Shown: positions 50,477 through 60,089, numbered from the stretch's first letter. The stretch: 64,000 nucleotides of DNA from Streptomyces flavofungini (GCF_030388665.1 NZ_CP128847.1:96720-160719); one strand, 5' to 3'. Made by a program: numbers and translations. Notes: generated by a model from the sequence alone, not told the origin.

Positions 50477-52360
50477 ATGGCCAGTGAACTTGAGAAGCAG
50501 ATAGACGAAGCCACCGACGCGCTCCTCTCCGGCATGGGACGCCTCCTCGCCGGACAGGACCTCGACGGAGTGAAGCGGACCGACGCCACTTTCCTCCGCC
50601 CGGGCACCCGGGTCCTTGCGAAGGTGGAGGGCCCGGTGCGCCGCTCCTCGTACCGCGCGGGATGGCAGCGCCTGGCTGGTCGCGTCGGCCTCCTGGGCGC
50701 GACCGGCGGCACGGGCTACGCCTACTGGCGCGACCCCGCTGTCACCCTGCAGGCCCTCGAGTACGGCGGGATCGGCGCGGCGTCCGCCGCGGCCGCGGGC
50801 GGTCTGGCCTACGGAGTCCTTGGCCGGGACCGGCGGGAGCTGATGCGGGAGTGGGTCGACCCGCTGCACCAGGCCCTCGCCCAGCCGCTGGGGATCGCGG
50901 AGCAGACTGACCCGCGACGCTACCTCCACATCCCGCTCAACTTCACCGACGACGACGCGGTCATCCGCGTCGACCTGCCGGTGCACCTGCGGTTCTCCCG
51001 CGACCTGGTCGCCGACCTCATCGCGCAGAAACTCGCGCTGCCAGGCCTGACGTTCTCCTGGCACCCGGCCGGACGGCAGCCGTTCGTGCTGGCGAAGAAG
51101 ACCCGCCGCCCGCCAGCCACCGCCCGCTTCAAGGACGCGGCCGTGCGGGACCTGGTAGCGAATGCGCCGGAGTCCGCCCCGGTCATCGGCATCGGAGCTG
51201 GAGCCAAGGCCATCGGCGTCGACCTGGACGCGGAGTCCCCGCACATCCTGGTCAACGCCTCCACCGGCGGCGGCAAGTCGGTAACCCTGCGCACCATCAC
51301 CTGCCAGATGCTCCACCACGGCGCACAGGCATCCGTCCTGGACTACAAGCGGATCTCGCACCCCTGGGCGCGCGGCCTGCCGGGCGTCACCTACTGCGCC
51401 GACATCGCCGACATCCACGACACCCTGATCCAGCTCGGCCAGGAAGGCCGGCGCCGCGTACGCCTCGCCGAGGAACTCGGGCCCGACGCCGACCCCGCCG
51501 CCATCGGCCCACGGCAGTTGATCCTCCTCGAAGAGGTCAACGCCACCATGAAGCAGCTCGCCCGCTACTGGGAGAAGATCCGCGAGTCCGGAGACCCGAA
51601 GATCTCCCCGGCCATCGACGCGCTCGGCGAAGTCCTGTACATGGGCCGGCAGGTGCGCATGCACGTGCTGCTCGTCGCGCAGTCCGCGACCGTCCGCGCC
51701 CTGGGCGGCCCGGAAATCCGCGAGCAGTTCGCCACCCGCATCATGGCCCGCTACACCATGAACGCATGGAGGATGCTCGCCCCCGAGATCCACCCCGCGC
51801 CGAAGAGCACGAAACACCCCGGCCGCGCCCAGGTCGTCGTGGGCAGCGCCGCGCACGAGACCCAGGTGATCTTCTTCACCGAGGCCGAAGCCCGAGCGTG
51901 GGCCATCGGCCGCCCATCAATCCGCGCCGCGGACCACAGCACTTCCCAGGAGGCGACCAGCGTGGAGCTCCACAAGGACCCGGCCCCGCCGGATGCCTCC
52001 GCCCTGGACAGAGCGCGGTCCGCCCTGCCCAACGGCCCCGGCCCAGAGACCGCCGTGCACCTCACACCCCCGGCGCCCCAGGACCCTTTACCCGCAACGG
52101 GCGACACCGGCATCGTGGCGCCGCCGCCGGGAGACCGGACCGCAGACAAGGACGATCTGGCGGTGGGGCTGCGCGAAGCGCACGACGAGCACCTGCCGGA
52201 GATCACCCTCGGCGCGCTGCGTTTCGCCCGCGCCAACGACCCGGACTTCCCCGGACCGGCGGGACGGCGCGGCAGCGAGATCCTCTACCATGTCGGCGAC
52301 CTCAAGCGCTGGGCCCGCAACCGGCCGCGCGCCGCCATCGGCACCACCGACCTGCCGTAG
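50477..52360 (+). CDS. FtsK/TraB-like DNA translocase
   Basis: 627 residues from ATG 50477. Two N-terminal hydrophobic segments (about residues 65-80 and 92-110, GAASAAAAGGLAYGVL) anchor it in the membrane. The motor has Walker A ILVNASTGGGKSVTLRTITC, Walker B QLILLEEVNATM and VRMHVLLVAQSATVRALG. A C-terminal extension ends in a DNA-binding-like module (EILYHVGDLKRWARNRP). Such proteins move double-stranded DNA in Streptomyces conjugation or act as plasmid-borne translocases. No ribosome site is strong here. Confidence 0.78.
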   Translation: MASELEKQIDEATDALLSGMGRLLAGQDLDGVKRTDATFLRPGTRVLAKVEGPVRRSSYRAGWQRLAGRVGLLGATGGTGYAYWRDPAVTLQALEYGGIGAASAAAAGGLAYGVLGRDRRELMREWVDPLHQALAQPLGIAEQTDPRRYLHIPLNFTDDDAVIRVDLPVHLRFSRDLVADLIAQKLALPGLTFSWHPAGRQPFVLAKKTRRPPATARFKDAAVRDLVANAPESAPVIGIGAGAKAIGVDLDAESPHILVNASTGGGKSVTLRTITCQMLHHGAQASVLDYKRISHPWARGLPGVTYCADIADIHDTLIQLGQEGRRRVRLAEELGPDADPAAIGPRQLILLEEVNATMKQLARYWEKIRESGDPKISPAIDALGEVLYMGRQVRMHVLLVAQSATVRALGGPEIREQFATRIMARYTMNAWRMLAPEIHPAPKSTKHPGRAQVVVGSAAHETQVIFFTEAEARAWAIGRPSIRAADHSTSQEATSVELHKDPAPPDASALDRARSALPNGPGPETAVHLTPPAPQDPLPATGDTGIVAPPPGDRTADKDDLAVGLREAHDEHLPEITLGALRFARANDPDFPGPAGRRGSEILYHVGDLKRWARNRPRAAIGTTDLP

Positions 52361-52525
52361 AAGGCAACTCCCCCTCGGGGAGCGCCTATGCGCCCGGGCC
52401 GAGCAGCGCTTCGACGGCAGCTCAGTCCCGGCGGCAGCCCGCTGTGAGGGAGGCGGGGTTGCGCCAACCGTGTGGACCACCGCGCGGGGGCGCCGCCCCG
52501 GCCGGGGAGCGGGCGTTCACCCGGC

Positions 52526-52930
52526 ATGAGGACTCAGCCCCATCCAGAGGTATCCGCACTCCACGACGATGCCGCGCTGCCGGGCTACCTGGAACGGACT
52601 GGGCACGCGAGCAGCCTTCGTGTGTGGTGCGCCTGGTGCTGCGTGTGGCACACCCACAGCGTGCCCGACGGGGCTCCGGCAGGCGCCACCGAGCGCCGGA
52701 CCGCGCACTGCTACGCACCGGACTCGCCCTACCGGCTGCGCAGCTTGACGATCACCGTGTCCGCGGAGCCCTTCGACATGGTGCGAGACACCGTCCGGGA
52801 GGCCTCGCCCTACCGGCGGAGCATGATCCAGCAGGGGAGGATCACCCCCGCCGTCGCCCGTCTGCGGGCTCAGGTCCTCTGCGAGAACCCCGAGGACACG
52901 GACGGCGCGGCGGCTTTGAGAAATTCCTGA
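52526..52930 (+). CDS. Hypothetical protein
   Basis: 134 residues from ATG 52526. The only marked feature is a Cys/His patch, RVWCAWCCVWHTHSVPDG, that may bind zinc, and a later AHCYAPDSPYRLRSL. Such short proteins are common on Streptomyces plasmids. It lies 165 bp after the translocase and may share its transcript. Function unknown. Confidence 0.55.
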   Translation: MRTQPHPEVSALHDDAALPGYLERTGHASSLRVWCAWCCVWHTHSVPDGAPAGATERRTAHCYAPDSPYRLRSLTITVSAEPFDMVRDTVREASPYRRSMIQQGRITPAVARLRAQVLCENPEDTDGAAALRNS

Positions 52931-53321
52931 CCGGCCTGCGCGGCGCCGGAGTTGCCCACGGCTGTAGGCCGTCAGCCGTCGCGGGGCACGTCCACTGAGT
53001 GCTGCCCGGGGGGGCAAAGAAGAGCGGCCGACGCCCAATCCGCCGAAGCGGGTGGCAAGGGCGCCGGCCAACCGAAGACACCACACCGTTCAGGAAGACC
53101 GAACCGGTGAGGGCCTGCTCAAGTGTAACGGGGTGCTCCGCAGGAGCCGCTGTCTCCTTGCCTGTAGTGATGTAGGGCCAGTGGCCTTGTCTCGGCGGTG
53201 GGTGGTGGCAGACAGGCCCGAGCCGAAACCGTCCCTCCACGGAGCTCCACATGGCTGCTGCCCTGGGCCCGAGACGTGACGGAGTCGCGCGCCGAGCCGG
53301 GCTGCACAGCAGCGACAGAAC
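52931..53321. other. Intergenic stretch without convincing gene
   Basis: About 390 bp between convergent genes. I see no gene, strong hairpin or repeat here. Confidence 0.45.
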
Positions 53322-55598
53322 TCAAGGCGTTGCCCAGCGCAGGGGGAAGTCCAACTCGACCCACACGACGCTGCCCCCGTCGTTCTGACGCCGCGCCCCC
53401 CAGGACCACGGCGACGTCACGGACCGCAGTTTGGCCAGGGCCTGCTCCAGATGGTCGTTGTGTAGCTCGTTTCCCTTCGTCCGCCGCGGCATGTTGCCGC
53501 TGGCGTCGGCAACCTGAAGGACCAGGTGCTGCTTGGTGCTGCGCAGATAGACGTGCACCGGTTCCAGGCCCTTCTCCAAGGCGTGCCTGACGAAGGAGCC
53601 AACGGCTGCGCCGATGCGCGTGCTGCCCTCGTCGCCGACCCCCCAGGCCGTGAGCGTGTCGACGGCGAACTCTTCTGCATCTTGGATGGAGCCTTCGTGA
53701 GGGCCGCCTCCCATGGTTTCCCTGCCAGACAGGGCGTGCGCTGCACTGCGCGGGGCTTCCTCGTCCAACGGTGACTTCGACTGGAACGTGAGCATGACGA
53801 GGTCGTCGTCGTGTTCCTCGGCAACCCCCAGGGTGTCGAGGACCTGATCGTGAATGGCTTGGCACGATCCCGACGCCGCCGCAAGGCCGAGCTGCAGCTT
53901 GTCGAGGCCCGCCTCGATGTCGCCGGCTCTGCGGCCGGTGGGACTGATCGCGTAGTCCAGGAGGCCCTTGGTGAAGAGCATGCCGGTGGCACCGGGCGCC
54001 AAGGGCAGCGAGAACGTCTCATACGGGTGCGCACCCACCCCTAAGGGGAGCGAGGGCTCCTCCTCTCCACGTAGGACCTCCCCTTCTGGAGTGCGGATCA
54101 ATAGCGGAGGATGCCCTGCCGAGGAGTAGTAGACCCGTTCCTGCTGAGGATCAAAGACGGCGTAGATACAGGAAGCGATATTGAAGTCGTCGTTGATCTC
54201 GTCAGCGAGTGAGTTCAACAGGGCAAGCACGTCCCCCGGCAGGAGATTGAGACGGGCATACGCACGAACAGCGGAGCGGAGCTGCCCCATGACGGCCGTG
54301 GCACGCATACCCGGACCCATTACGTCGCCGACCGTCAGGGCAACTTGGCCGCCCCCGATGGGGATGACGTCGTACCAGTCGACCCCGGCGGAGTGCACCT
54401 TGGTGCCGAACCGGTAGTGAGCCAAGACGTCCAAGTCGTCGATCTGCGCGAGCTTGCTCGGGAGCAGATTGTGCTGCAAGGCGATCGCGTCGCGCCGGTG
54501 CTGTTCATCGCCTGCCCTCAGAAGCTGCAGCTCGGCCTGTTGCTCCTCCGCACTAAGGCTCTCGTACCATTCGAGCCAGCCTTCGTCGGCCCGCGACGGA
54601 CGATCGACATCGGATGCGAGCGCCGGGGAGTTGTCCGCGCTGTCCGCGGAGGAACCACGGACAACCTCCCTGTGACCCGGCTGCCCTGATGCCTCCGAAT
54701 CGTCAAGAACGACGCCCTGCACGATGTGTTTGTCTGCGTCCTGATCGCTCGGCAGCCCCACGCGGGTCCGCAGGCCCGCCAGATCCTGATGCTGGTGGTC
54801 GAGTTCATCCGACACGCTGTCCAGCACCGCGGCATAGTCCTGCAACGAGGGCTCGGCAGGGGCTTTCACCACCCGGGGCATCTGGTCTCCGGTGGACTGC
54901 TCCCCGGCGCCGCCGTCACGCTGGATCGCCTCCAGCGCCTTGCGGTAAGCCTCCGCCGCCTGCTGCGCGGCCACCTTGATCTCCTCGGCGGTCGCGCGCT
55001 CGCGGCGGGCCCGCGCGAGCTCTGTTTGCGTCCGCACCAGCTGCTGATTCGCTAGTTCCAACTCGCCGCGTGCGTGAACCAGGGCCTGCGCTGGGTCCCC
55101 TTGCAGTGCCTGGTCTCGTTCGGCCGCCAGGACAGTGCACTGCCCTTGAAGCCAAGCGATCATGGTTAACAGAGTCTGGACCAGCTGGCTCGACCGGTAC
55201 AGCGCGCGCTCCGCCTCCAGCTGACGTTCGAGAGCATCGGTCAACTGGCGTTGCAGTGCGTTGACCTGCTCGGGGCCTGAGCGCGGGCGCTGACGCGACA
55301 GCTCGCGTACCTGTGGAGGCCGTGCAGCGGCCGAGTGGAGCGCTGCGGCCTCCGCGCGCATCCGGGCCTGTAGCCGCGGCTCCCGTATCAGCGATGCCAC
55401 AAGTCGATCAAGTAGTTCGGACGGGATGAGCTTCGCCCCCGACAGGTAGTCGCTCCAAACGGTCCTTGCAGTGCCGAACTCTTCCTCCAGCTGACGCAGG
55501 GTCCTGCCCTGCGTGCGCTGCCGCAGCCAGCCGGCCAGCTCGTTCGCACTCTCCGTCTGCCCTTTGAATGCCCCGTACTTACGTCCCGCTACCCCCAT
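53322..55598 (-). CDS. SpoIIE-type phosphatase regulator with HTH and HATPase domains
   Basis: 758 residues. An N-terminal helix-turn-helix-like module (TLRQLEEEFGTARTVWSDYL) is followed by a long coiled coil (about residues 110-225), a linker, then a PP2C/SpoIIE phosphatase (HYRFGTKVHSAGVDWYDVIP, VALTVGDVMGPGMRA, YYSSAGHPPLLI). The C-terminus is an HATPase-like domain (AAVGSFVRHALEKGLEPVHV). The PP2C metal ligands GxDWYD and GDVMG are present. Fusions of phosphatase and kinase-like domains govern anti-sigma-factor networks. The HTH at the start is unusual and would link this signalling to DNA or to partner regulators. Confidence 0.83.
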   Translation of the reverse strand: MGVAGRKYGAFKGQTESANELAGWLRQRTQGRTLRQLEEEFGTARTVWSDYLSGAKLIPSELLDRLVASLIREPRLQARMRAEAAALHSAAARPPQVRELSRQRPRSGPEQVNALQRQLTDALERQLEAERALYRSSQLVQTLLTMIAWLQGQCTVLAAERDQALQGDPAQALVHARGELELANQQLVRTQTELARARRERATAEEIKVAAQQAAEAYRKALEAIQRDGGAGEQSTGDQMPRVVKAPAEPSLQDYAAVLDSVSDELDHQHQDLAGLRTRVGLPSDQDADKHIVQGVVLDDSEASGQPGHREVVRGSSADSADNSPALASDVDRPSRADEGWLEWYESLSAEEQQAELQLLRAGDEQHRRDAIALQHNLLPSKLAQIDDLDVLAHYRFGTKVHSAGVDWYDVIPIGGGQVALTVGDVMGPGMRATAVMGQLRSAVRAYARLNLLPGDVLALLNSLADEINDDFNIASCIYAVFDPQQERVYYSSAGHPPLLIRTPEGEVLRGEEEPSLPLGVGAHPYETFSLPLAPGATGMLFTKGLLDYAISPTGRRAGDIEAGLDKLQLGLAAASGSCQAIHDQVLDTLGVAEEHDDDLVMLTFQSKSPLDEEAPRSAAHALSGRETMGGGPHEGSIQDAEEFAVDTLTAWGVGDEGSTRIGAAVGSFVRHALEKGLEPVHVYLRSTKQHLVLQVADASGNMPRRTKGNELHNDHLEQALAKLRSVTSPWSWGARRQNDGGSVVWVELDFPLRWATP

Positions 55599-55737
55599 CG
55601 TCCCCCCTGTCCGTGGACAACCCAGGGAGTTGTCCGCGCATCACCTGCGGCGACAGCCTTCCCGCCGGACGGACAATCGCACCAGTGTGCAACCTGAGGT
55701 CTCCAGTTTTCCCGAGATTCAGGAGGCCTCCGTTTCC

Positions 55738-55965
55738 GTGCTCGCCATCCCGCCATGCGTTTTGGTGGCCACTCAACGCACCGCGATCTTCGCGCTGGTG
55801 GCCCCCGTGCTCTTGCTCATTACCGTCGCCGCTCTGCCGGCCCTGGTCGTCCTCCCCTTCGTCCACGGCGGCACCGACAGAGTTGTCACGCTCCTTCGCG
55901 CTCATTCCGCCTACGCCAGAACCCTCCTGACCGGCAGCCGAAACGGCGCCTCTGGGCGGTGCTGA
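55738..55965 (+). CDS. Small membrane protein
   Basis: 75 residues from GTG 55738 with AGGAGG 11 bp upstream. One or two membrane helices (AIFALVAPVLLLITVAALPA, LVVLPFVHGG), then a basic amphipathic tail (DRVVTLLRAHSAYARTLLTG). Divergent to the SpoIIE gene. No family is recognised beyond similar Streptomyces small membrane proteins. Confidence 0.5.
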   Translation: MLAIPPCVLVATQRTAIFALVAPVLLLITVAALPALVVLPFVHGGTDRVVTLLRAHSAYARTLLTGSRNGASGRC

Positions 55966-56003
55966 GGCTGGCCTGCGGCCAGGCCGGTTGTCTCGTGGAA
56001 GAA

Positions 56004-56748
56004 TCAGTCCTCGTCCTCGTCGCTGGCGTCGGCCTCGCTGGGAGGCCGCGGGCTGATCTTCTCCCACTTCAGGTACGCGACGGTGCCAGCGGCCGCGGCG
56101 ACCGGCCACACCAGCGAGAGATCCTCGGCGACCTCCTTCGCTGCATCGCTCGTGAGCACGACTTGCATCAGGGTGATCAGGAAGACGGAGGTGACGAAGA
56201 AGGCGAAGAGGCTCCGCTGCTGGGTCCAGGTCAGGGGGCCGGGCTGGGCAGCGAGGAACTGTCGTGCCGGTCTTTCCAGGTCCTGCAATTCATCACTGAG
56301 CTCGTCGGTCAGGTCGGCGGGATCAAAGGGTTCGAAAGCTTCGAAGTCCCGCTGCGCGTAATACTGTTCGAGCTCCAGGGCCAGGCCTGAGGCCTGGGAC
56401 AGCGGGTTTGATGAGAATGCCTGGAGACGGGACATCGTCTCGTTGAGCATGCGGGTCAAATCGGATGTGACCCCGAACTTGGCAGTCGCGGGGATGGAGC
56501 CGGGCGAGGGCGGCCTGTATCAACGCGGAGTTCTCGATCACCGCGCGCATGGCGGGGCTGGGGCCCATGACGCTGATGTTCCGGGCAGCCGTGCGCAGGA
56601 CCTCCTCCATAGCGGGACTGATCCCGGGAACGGCGGATCGGCGCAGCCTGGGGCCACGGCGTTCCGGCCCCTGCTCGTCCCCTGGCGGAGCAGCAGGCAG
56701 GTCAGAGGGCTCGGCGTCGTGCTCGTCGGGAGAGGACGTATCCGACAT
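56004..56748 (-). pseudogene. Small membrane-anchored protein, frameshifted
   Basis: The first frame (ATG 56748) encodes an acidic N-terminus, then GISPAMEEVLRTAARNISVM and MRAVIENSALIQAALARLHP. From about 56490 the homology continues in another frame (ATAKFGVTSDLTRMLNETMS) to a membrane segment (LFAFFVTSVFLITLMQVVLT and VWPVAAAAGTVAYLKW) and an acidic end. The break lies at a run of four G (plus strand 56490-56493); one base too many explains it. The joined protein would have about 247 residues. The second part could also start at TTG 56459. Confidence 0.65.
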
Positions 56749-56929
56749 GCTGCTCCTGGCGCTCGATGGTGGCCCGAGGATCGCACAAATCGGGGCGCTC
56801 GGGGGGGCTCCTTCGGCAGTGTGCGCGGGCCGCTGCCGCCGTGCTCGTAGTAGCGGCGCCTACAGGCGGCAGGGCGTAGGTCTCGCCCCCGTGGTGCACG
56901 GTCACCGTCCAGCCGGCTGCGGTGCTCAT
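56702..56929 (-). CDS. Small hypothetical protein
   Basis: 75 residues from ATG 56929. The first 28 residues (STAAGWTVTVHHGGETYALP) look like a real beta-rich start; the rest is Arg/Ala-rich and overlaps the next gene by 47 bp. The real gene may be shorter or frameshifted. Weak ribosome site. Confidence 0.35.
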   Translation of the reverse strand: MSTAAGWTVTVHHGGETYALPPVGAATTSTAAAARAHCRRSPPERPDLCDPRATIERQEQHVGYVLSRRARRRAL

Positions 56930-57049
56930 CGGCCGTCGCGGGGCCGCCGGTGGCTGGACGCCGATCCCGGCTACGCCGGTCGAGGCGCCGACGTGCTCTT
57001 GCCCAAGTCAGTTCCGACCGGCCTGGGAGGCGTTTCCCGCTCACAGGTA

Positions 57050-57099
57050 TGATGCATAGGGTATATAGTTATCTTGAAGGGTGGTCCTGTGGCAGGGCC
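57050..57099 (+). promoter_or_regulatory. Upstream repeat block, copy 1
   Basis: 50 bp that match 59284-59333 at 41 positions (82 %). Shared parts include TGATGCA, a TATAGTT box and TGGTCCTGTGGCA. Each copy lies 40-42 bp before a hypothetical gene, so it is probably a promoter or leader used by both. No clear -35 box is seen. Confidence 0.65.
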
Positions 57100-57140
57100 T
57101 CCCGTCATCGAAGGCATCCACCCAAACCAAGGGAGAACTC

Positions 57141-57803
57141 GTGGACTTCGACTTCCGCGAAGAGGTCAGCTTCTTCACCACGCTGCACCCCGACGGTGAG
57201 GTCGACCACTCGGTCGGCCGATCCACCCGCACCGCGCTGCTCACCGGACTGCCCATCCTCGCCGGAGTGGCCCCGTGCGCCACGCTGCCGCTCGGCGACG
57301 GCATCGAGCTGCACCACCAGGGCGCCAGCACGGACGCGGCCAACCCGGTCGCGTCCAGGCTCGCCGCGCACTACGGCCACGAAGACCTCGCCCTGCACGG
57401 GCCGGTGTACCTCACCGGAGACAGCGGTGAGAGCGACACCGCCACCGGCATGGCCTTCGCCCCGTTCGACGCGCTGTGCGACGCCCTCAACGCGGCCGCC
57501 GGAGCCACCGGCATCCGCCTGTACCGCAAGGTCTGCCCGGGCGAGGACGTCATCGTCGCCTACGACGACTTCGTCCCCGGTGACACCTTCTGGTTCCTGG
57601 GAACCAGCCGCCGAGTCCTGCGGTTCGAGGACATGGACCCCCGCAGCGCCACCGCCCAGAACGACCCCGGTGCCCGACTCCTGGTCTGCGACGACGGATT
57701 CGCCATCACGGCCCTGCCCGGAGCGATCTTCCCCGAGCGCGCCGACCGCGCCCCGGCCGGGTACTGGCAGCGCACCGGCAACCGACTCCTGCCCGCTGGG
57801 TGA
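57141..57803 (+). CDS. Hypothetical protein of plasmid type
   Basis: 220 residues from GTG 57141, 6 bp after AAGGGAGA. It begins DFDFREEVSFFTTLHPDGEV, has GIELHHQGASTDAANPVASR in the middle and ends with GYWQRTGNRLLPAG. No Cys cluster or membrane segment. The family is not recognised. It is insulated by an upstream control block and a downstream hairpin. Confidence 0.6.
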   Translation: MDFDFREEVSFFTTLHPDGEVDHSVGRSTRTALLTGLPILAGVAPCATLPLGDGIELHHQGASTDAANPVASRLAAHYGHEDLALHGPVYLTGDSGESDTATGMAFAPFDALCDALNAAAGATGIRLYRKVCPGEDVIVAYDDFVPGDTFWFLGTSRRVLRFEDMDPRSATAQNDPGARLLVCDDGFAITALPGAIFPERADRAPAGYWQRTGNRLLPAG

Positions 57804-57810
57804 GCACCCC

Positions 57811-57835
57811 GGGGCGGCCCGCGCCGGGCCGCCCC
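57811..57835 (+). terminator. Hairpin after hypothetical gene
   Basis: GGGGCGGCCC and GGGCCGCCCC pair perfectly around a 5-nt loop, 7 bp after the stop. Confidence 0.65.
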
Positions 57836-57875
57836 CCTCGCCGGACCAGTCACCGCTCACCGAGAGGCCTGCAGC

Positions 57876-58208
57876 ATGTCCGCACCGCACAACCACGACC
57901 GGGACCCGCTCCCCGGCGGCCAGAACCCCGTCCTCACCGGCTCCGACGAGGCAGCCGACCCGGACGACACCGAGGACGACGGCCCGGACGTCACGGTGGT
58001 CGTCGAACTCACCGTCACCGAGACCGTCTCCTACGAGTTCCGCTCCGAGGTCGAGGTCCCGGCCTGCGTCGCCGCCGACCAGCACGAACTGCACGACTAC
58101 CTCGCCGACAACGAAGACCTCTGGCTCGACGACCTCGACCCCACCGGACGCACCAGCGACCTCTGCATCAACGAGCGCAGCCTCGACCAGGTCGAACTGG
58201 CCGCGTGA
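57876..58208 (+). CDS. Hypothetical acidic protein
   Basis: 110 residues from ATG 57876. Very acidic N-terminus, then a strand-rich part (VTVVVELTVTETVSYEFRSE) and a helical, Asp-rich end (NEDLWLDDLDPTGRTSDLCI). No family recognised. It belongs to the run of small genes in this part of the window. Confidence 0.55.
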   Translation: MSAPHNHDRDPLPGGQNPVLTGSDEAADPDDTEDDGPDVTVVVELTVTETVSYEFRSEVEVPACVAADQHELHDYLADNEDLWLDDLDPTGRTSDLCINERSLDQVELAA

Positions 58209-58412
58209 ACATCGAGCACCCCTGACGCCGAGCGCCGCCCCATCAGCCGCCGGTCCACCCGCTGCGGCCCCGTACGGGGCGCCAAGAAGTCGCCCCGGAC
58301 CGGCAGGCGCCGCGCAGCCGTCCAGCACCGATCCCCACGCGGACGCGGCTGTTCCCCTGTACTCCGCCCCGCCTCAACGCGCCAGCAGGCACCCGAACCG
58401 AAAGGACCATTC

Positions 58413-59039
58413 CTTCAGAGCGACACCATCACCCCGGTCGCCCCCAAGGCCCGTGCCGCGTACGGCGCTTACGTCACCCTCGGCCGCCCCGAGGGAGCGG
58501 ACAGGCTCGCTCAGAGCCTGTCCGCCCTCGCGGGATACGCGGCGGCCCGCACCGGGAACCAGACCTGGAACGGCGCCGCGCACCACCTGGCTACCGCCAT
58601 CGAAGCCGTCGGCACCGCCTCCGCCGCGCACCGCAAGGAACGCAGCGTCCTGCACCAGGCCGCCGCCACGCTCACCGTGGACGCGATCGTCGCCTTCGAG
58701 CGTGCTCACGCCGCCGACCACGGACGCCACCAGCCCGCGCCCGGCACCGAGTACGACTTCAGCATCTCCGACATCGGCCGAGCCGCCGTACAACTCCTCG
58801 GCACGCCCTGGCATGCCGAGTCCCTGCCCTGGGGCGTCAGCGCCCACATCGGCGAGGAGGGCAAGTCCGGCGGCGGCTACCTGCTCGCGGTCGACGAAGA
58901 TGGAGGCCTCTATATCGCCGACGACGCTCGCGGGGGAAGCCGCACCGAGCTGGACGGAGCGTCTGCGGCTGACGGTCTGCCTGCCCTGGCCGCCCGCGTC
59001 GCCGACATTGTGACCAGCCTCCACACCTTCCTCGGGTGA
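58413..59039 (+). pseudogene. Hypothetical protein that has lost its start codon
   Basis: Coherent coding sequence runs from about 58413 (LQSDTITPVAPKARAAYGAY, then RLAQSLSALAGYAAARTGNQ) to 59039 (ADIVTSLHTFLG). Codons are well used and the amino-acid mix is normal, but no ATG, GTG or TTG occurs in frame before GTG 58677, while a ribosome-site-like GAAAGGA stands at 58400-58406, just before 58413. A base loss in the original start (context ACCAT-TCCTTCAG) is the simplest reason. If GTG 58677 is used, the product has only 120 residues. Confidence 0.6.
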
Positions 59040-59044
59040 CCCCC

Positions 59045-59077
59045 GCGAGGCCCGCCCCCGGGCGGGGCGGGCCTCGC
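59045..59077 (+). terminator. Hairpin after start-less gene
   Basis: GCGAGGCCCGCCCC pairs perfectly with GGGGCGGGCCTCGC around 5 nt, 5 bp after the stop. Confidence 0.7.
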
Positions 59078-59283
59078 TCGACTGAACTGCGCCCTGGCGG
59101 GGACGGGCCGCCCCGGCGCCTGCCGTCCTCTGGCGCCGGCGCTCCGCCTGGCCATGCCCGGCATCCGGGCCAGTGCATTGCGCTTGGCCGACACGCCCCG
59201 CCTCTTGAGCCGGATCAGCAGCCGGAAGTCCGCTCCGGCCAGCAGAAACGCGCAAGAAAAAGTTCCACCCCATCCACCATGTG

Positions 59284-59333
59284 TGATGCAAAGAATGTAT
59301 AGTTGTCTTGTTGGTTGGTCCTGTGGCAAGGCC
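59284..59333 (+). promoter_or_regulatory. Upstream repeat block, copy 2
   Basis: 82 % identical to 57050-57099 with the same TATAGTT and TGGTCCTGTGGCA elements, 39 bp before the next gene. Confidence 0.65.
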
Positions 59334-59372
59334 CCAACACCGAAGACCCACACTCCACTTCAGGAGACACCC

Positions 59373-59768
59373 ATGTTCACGACGGCTACCGCAACCGAAG
59401 ACCAGAGCTACGCCCTACTCATCCAGCCCACCGGCGCCTTCCGCCTGATGACCTGGTCTTCCGCCACCACCCCGCGCCACGTACTGCGCTGCGAAACCGC
59501 CCGGCCGGTCGACCTCACCACCACCCTCACCCTCTGGGTCGACGAAGACGCCGCCACCCTCGGCGAGAAGGCCAACCGCGCCGCCCACGGCCTCATCACC
59601 CTCTACCGACCGACCCCGCCGCCGTACTTCGGCGATGTCGCCGTCACCGGCACCCCCGACGCCTCCGGCAACGCCCCCGGGCTCAGCGAAACCCAGGCGC
59701 TCGCACTGATCAGCATGTACCTCGAGACCGCCCCGACCAGCCTCATGCCGCACCCCCGCCGCTCCTGA
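59373..59768 (+). CDS. DUF3846-like protein
   Basis: 131 residues from ATG 59373, 6 bp after CAGGAGA. SYALLIQPTGAFRLMTWSSA and LWVDEDAATLGEKANRAAHG with GDVAVTGTPDASGNAPGLSE follow the pattern of DUF3846 proteins of phages and plasmids (beta start, an N..A helix, a Gly-rich GL loop). The identification is from pattern memory. Terminated by a hairpin. Confidence 0.5.
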   Translation: MFTTATATEDQSYALLIQPTGAFRLMTWSSATTPRHVLRCETARPVDLTTTLTLWVDEDAATLGEKANRAAHGLITLYRPTPPPYFGDVAVTGTPDASGNAPGLSETQALALISMYLETAPTSLMPHPRRS

Positions 59769-59782
59769 CCCAGCCCACGCAA

Positions 59783-59810
59783 CTGGCTCCCGGACCTTTC
59801 CGGGAGCCAG
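59783..59810 (+). terminator. Perfect 12-bp hairpin
   Basis: CTGGCTCCCGGA pairs with TCCGGGAGCCAG around CCTT, 14 bp after the DUF3846-like stop. Confidence 0.75.
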
Positions 59811-59837
59811 CGCCCCCAGCCACCGAGAGGAGCCCCC

Positions 59838-60089
59838 GTGCACCGCACCTCCTGCCAGACCTTCACCGTCATGGGCCTGCGGCTGGACGTCGACCTGGGC
59901 GACATCTTCATCGCCGGAGTCGTACCCGGCCCGATCGCCGACGAGGTCATCATCCTCAGCACCAGCGAAGAGGAACTCACCCGGTGGGCCATGGACGTCG
60001 ACGCCCCCGACGCGGACACCGCCGCGCGACTCGCGCGCCAGCACTGCCGCACCGAGGCCGACACCGGGGAGCAGGAATGTTCGTGGTGA
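59838..60089 (+). CDS. Small hypothetical protein
   Basis: 83 residues from GTG 59838 after GAGAGGAG. Beta-rich start (SCQTFTVMGLRLDVDLGDIF) and a helical end (TAARLARQHCR). Overlaps the next start by 13 bp, so the two are co-translated. No family recognised. Confidence 0.55.
   Translation: MHRTSCQTFTVMGLRLDVDLGDIFIAGVVPGPIADEVIILSTSEEELTRWAMDVDAPDADTAARLARQHCRTEADTGEQECSW

Noticed and set aside
56950..59013. Plus-strand frame of 687 codons
   Set aside because: Almost only Pro, Ser, Thr, Arg and Ala; it crosses three better-supported genes and their terminators.
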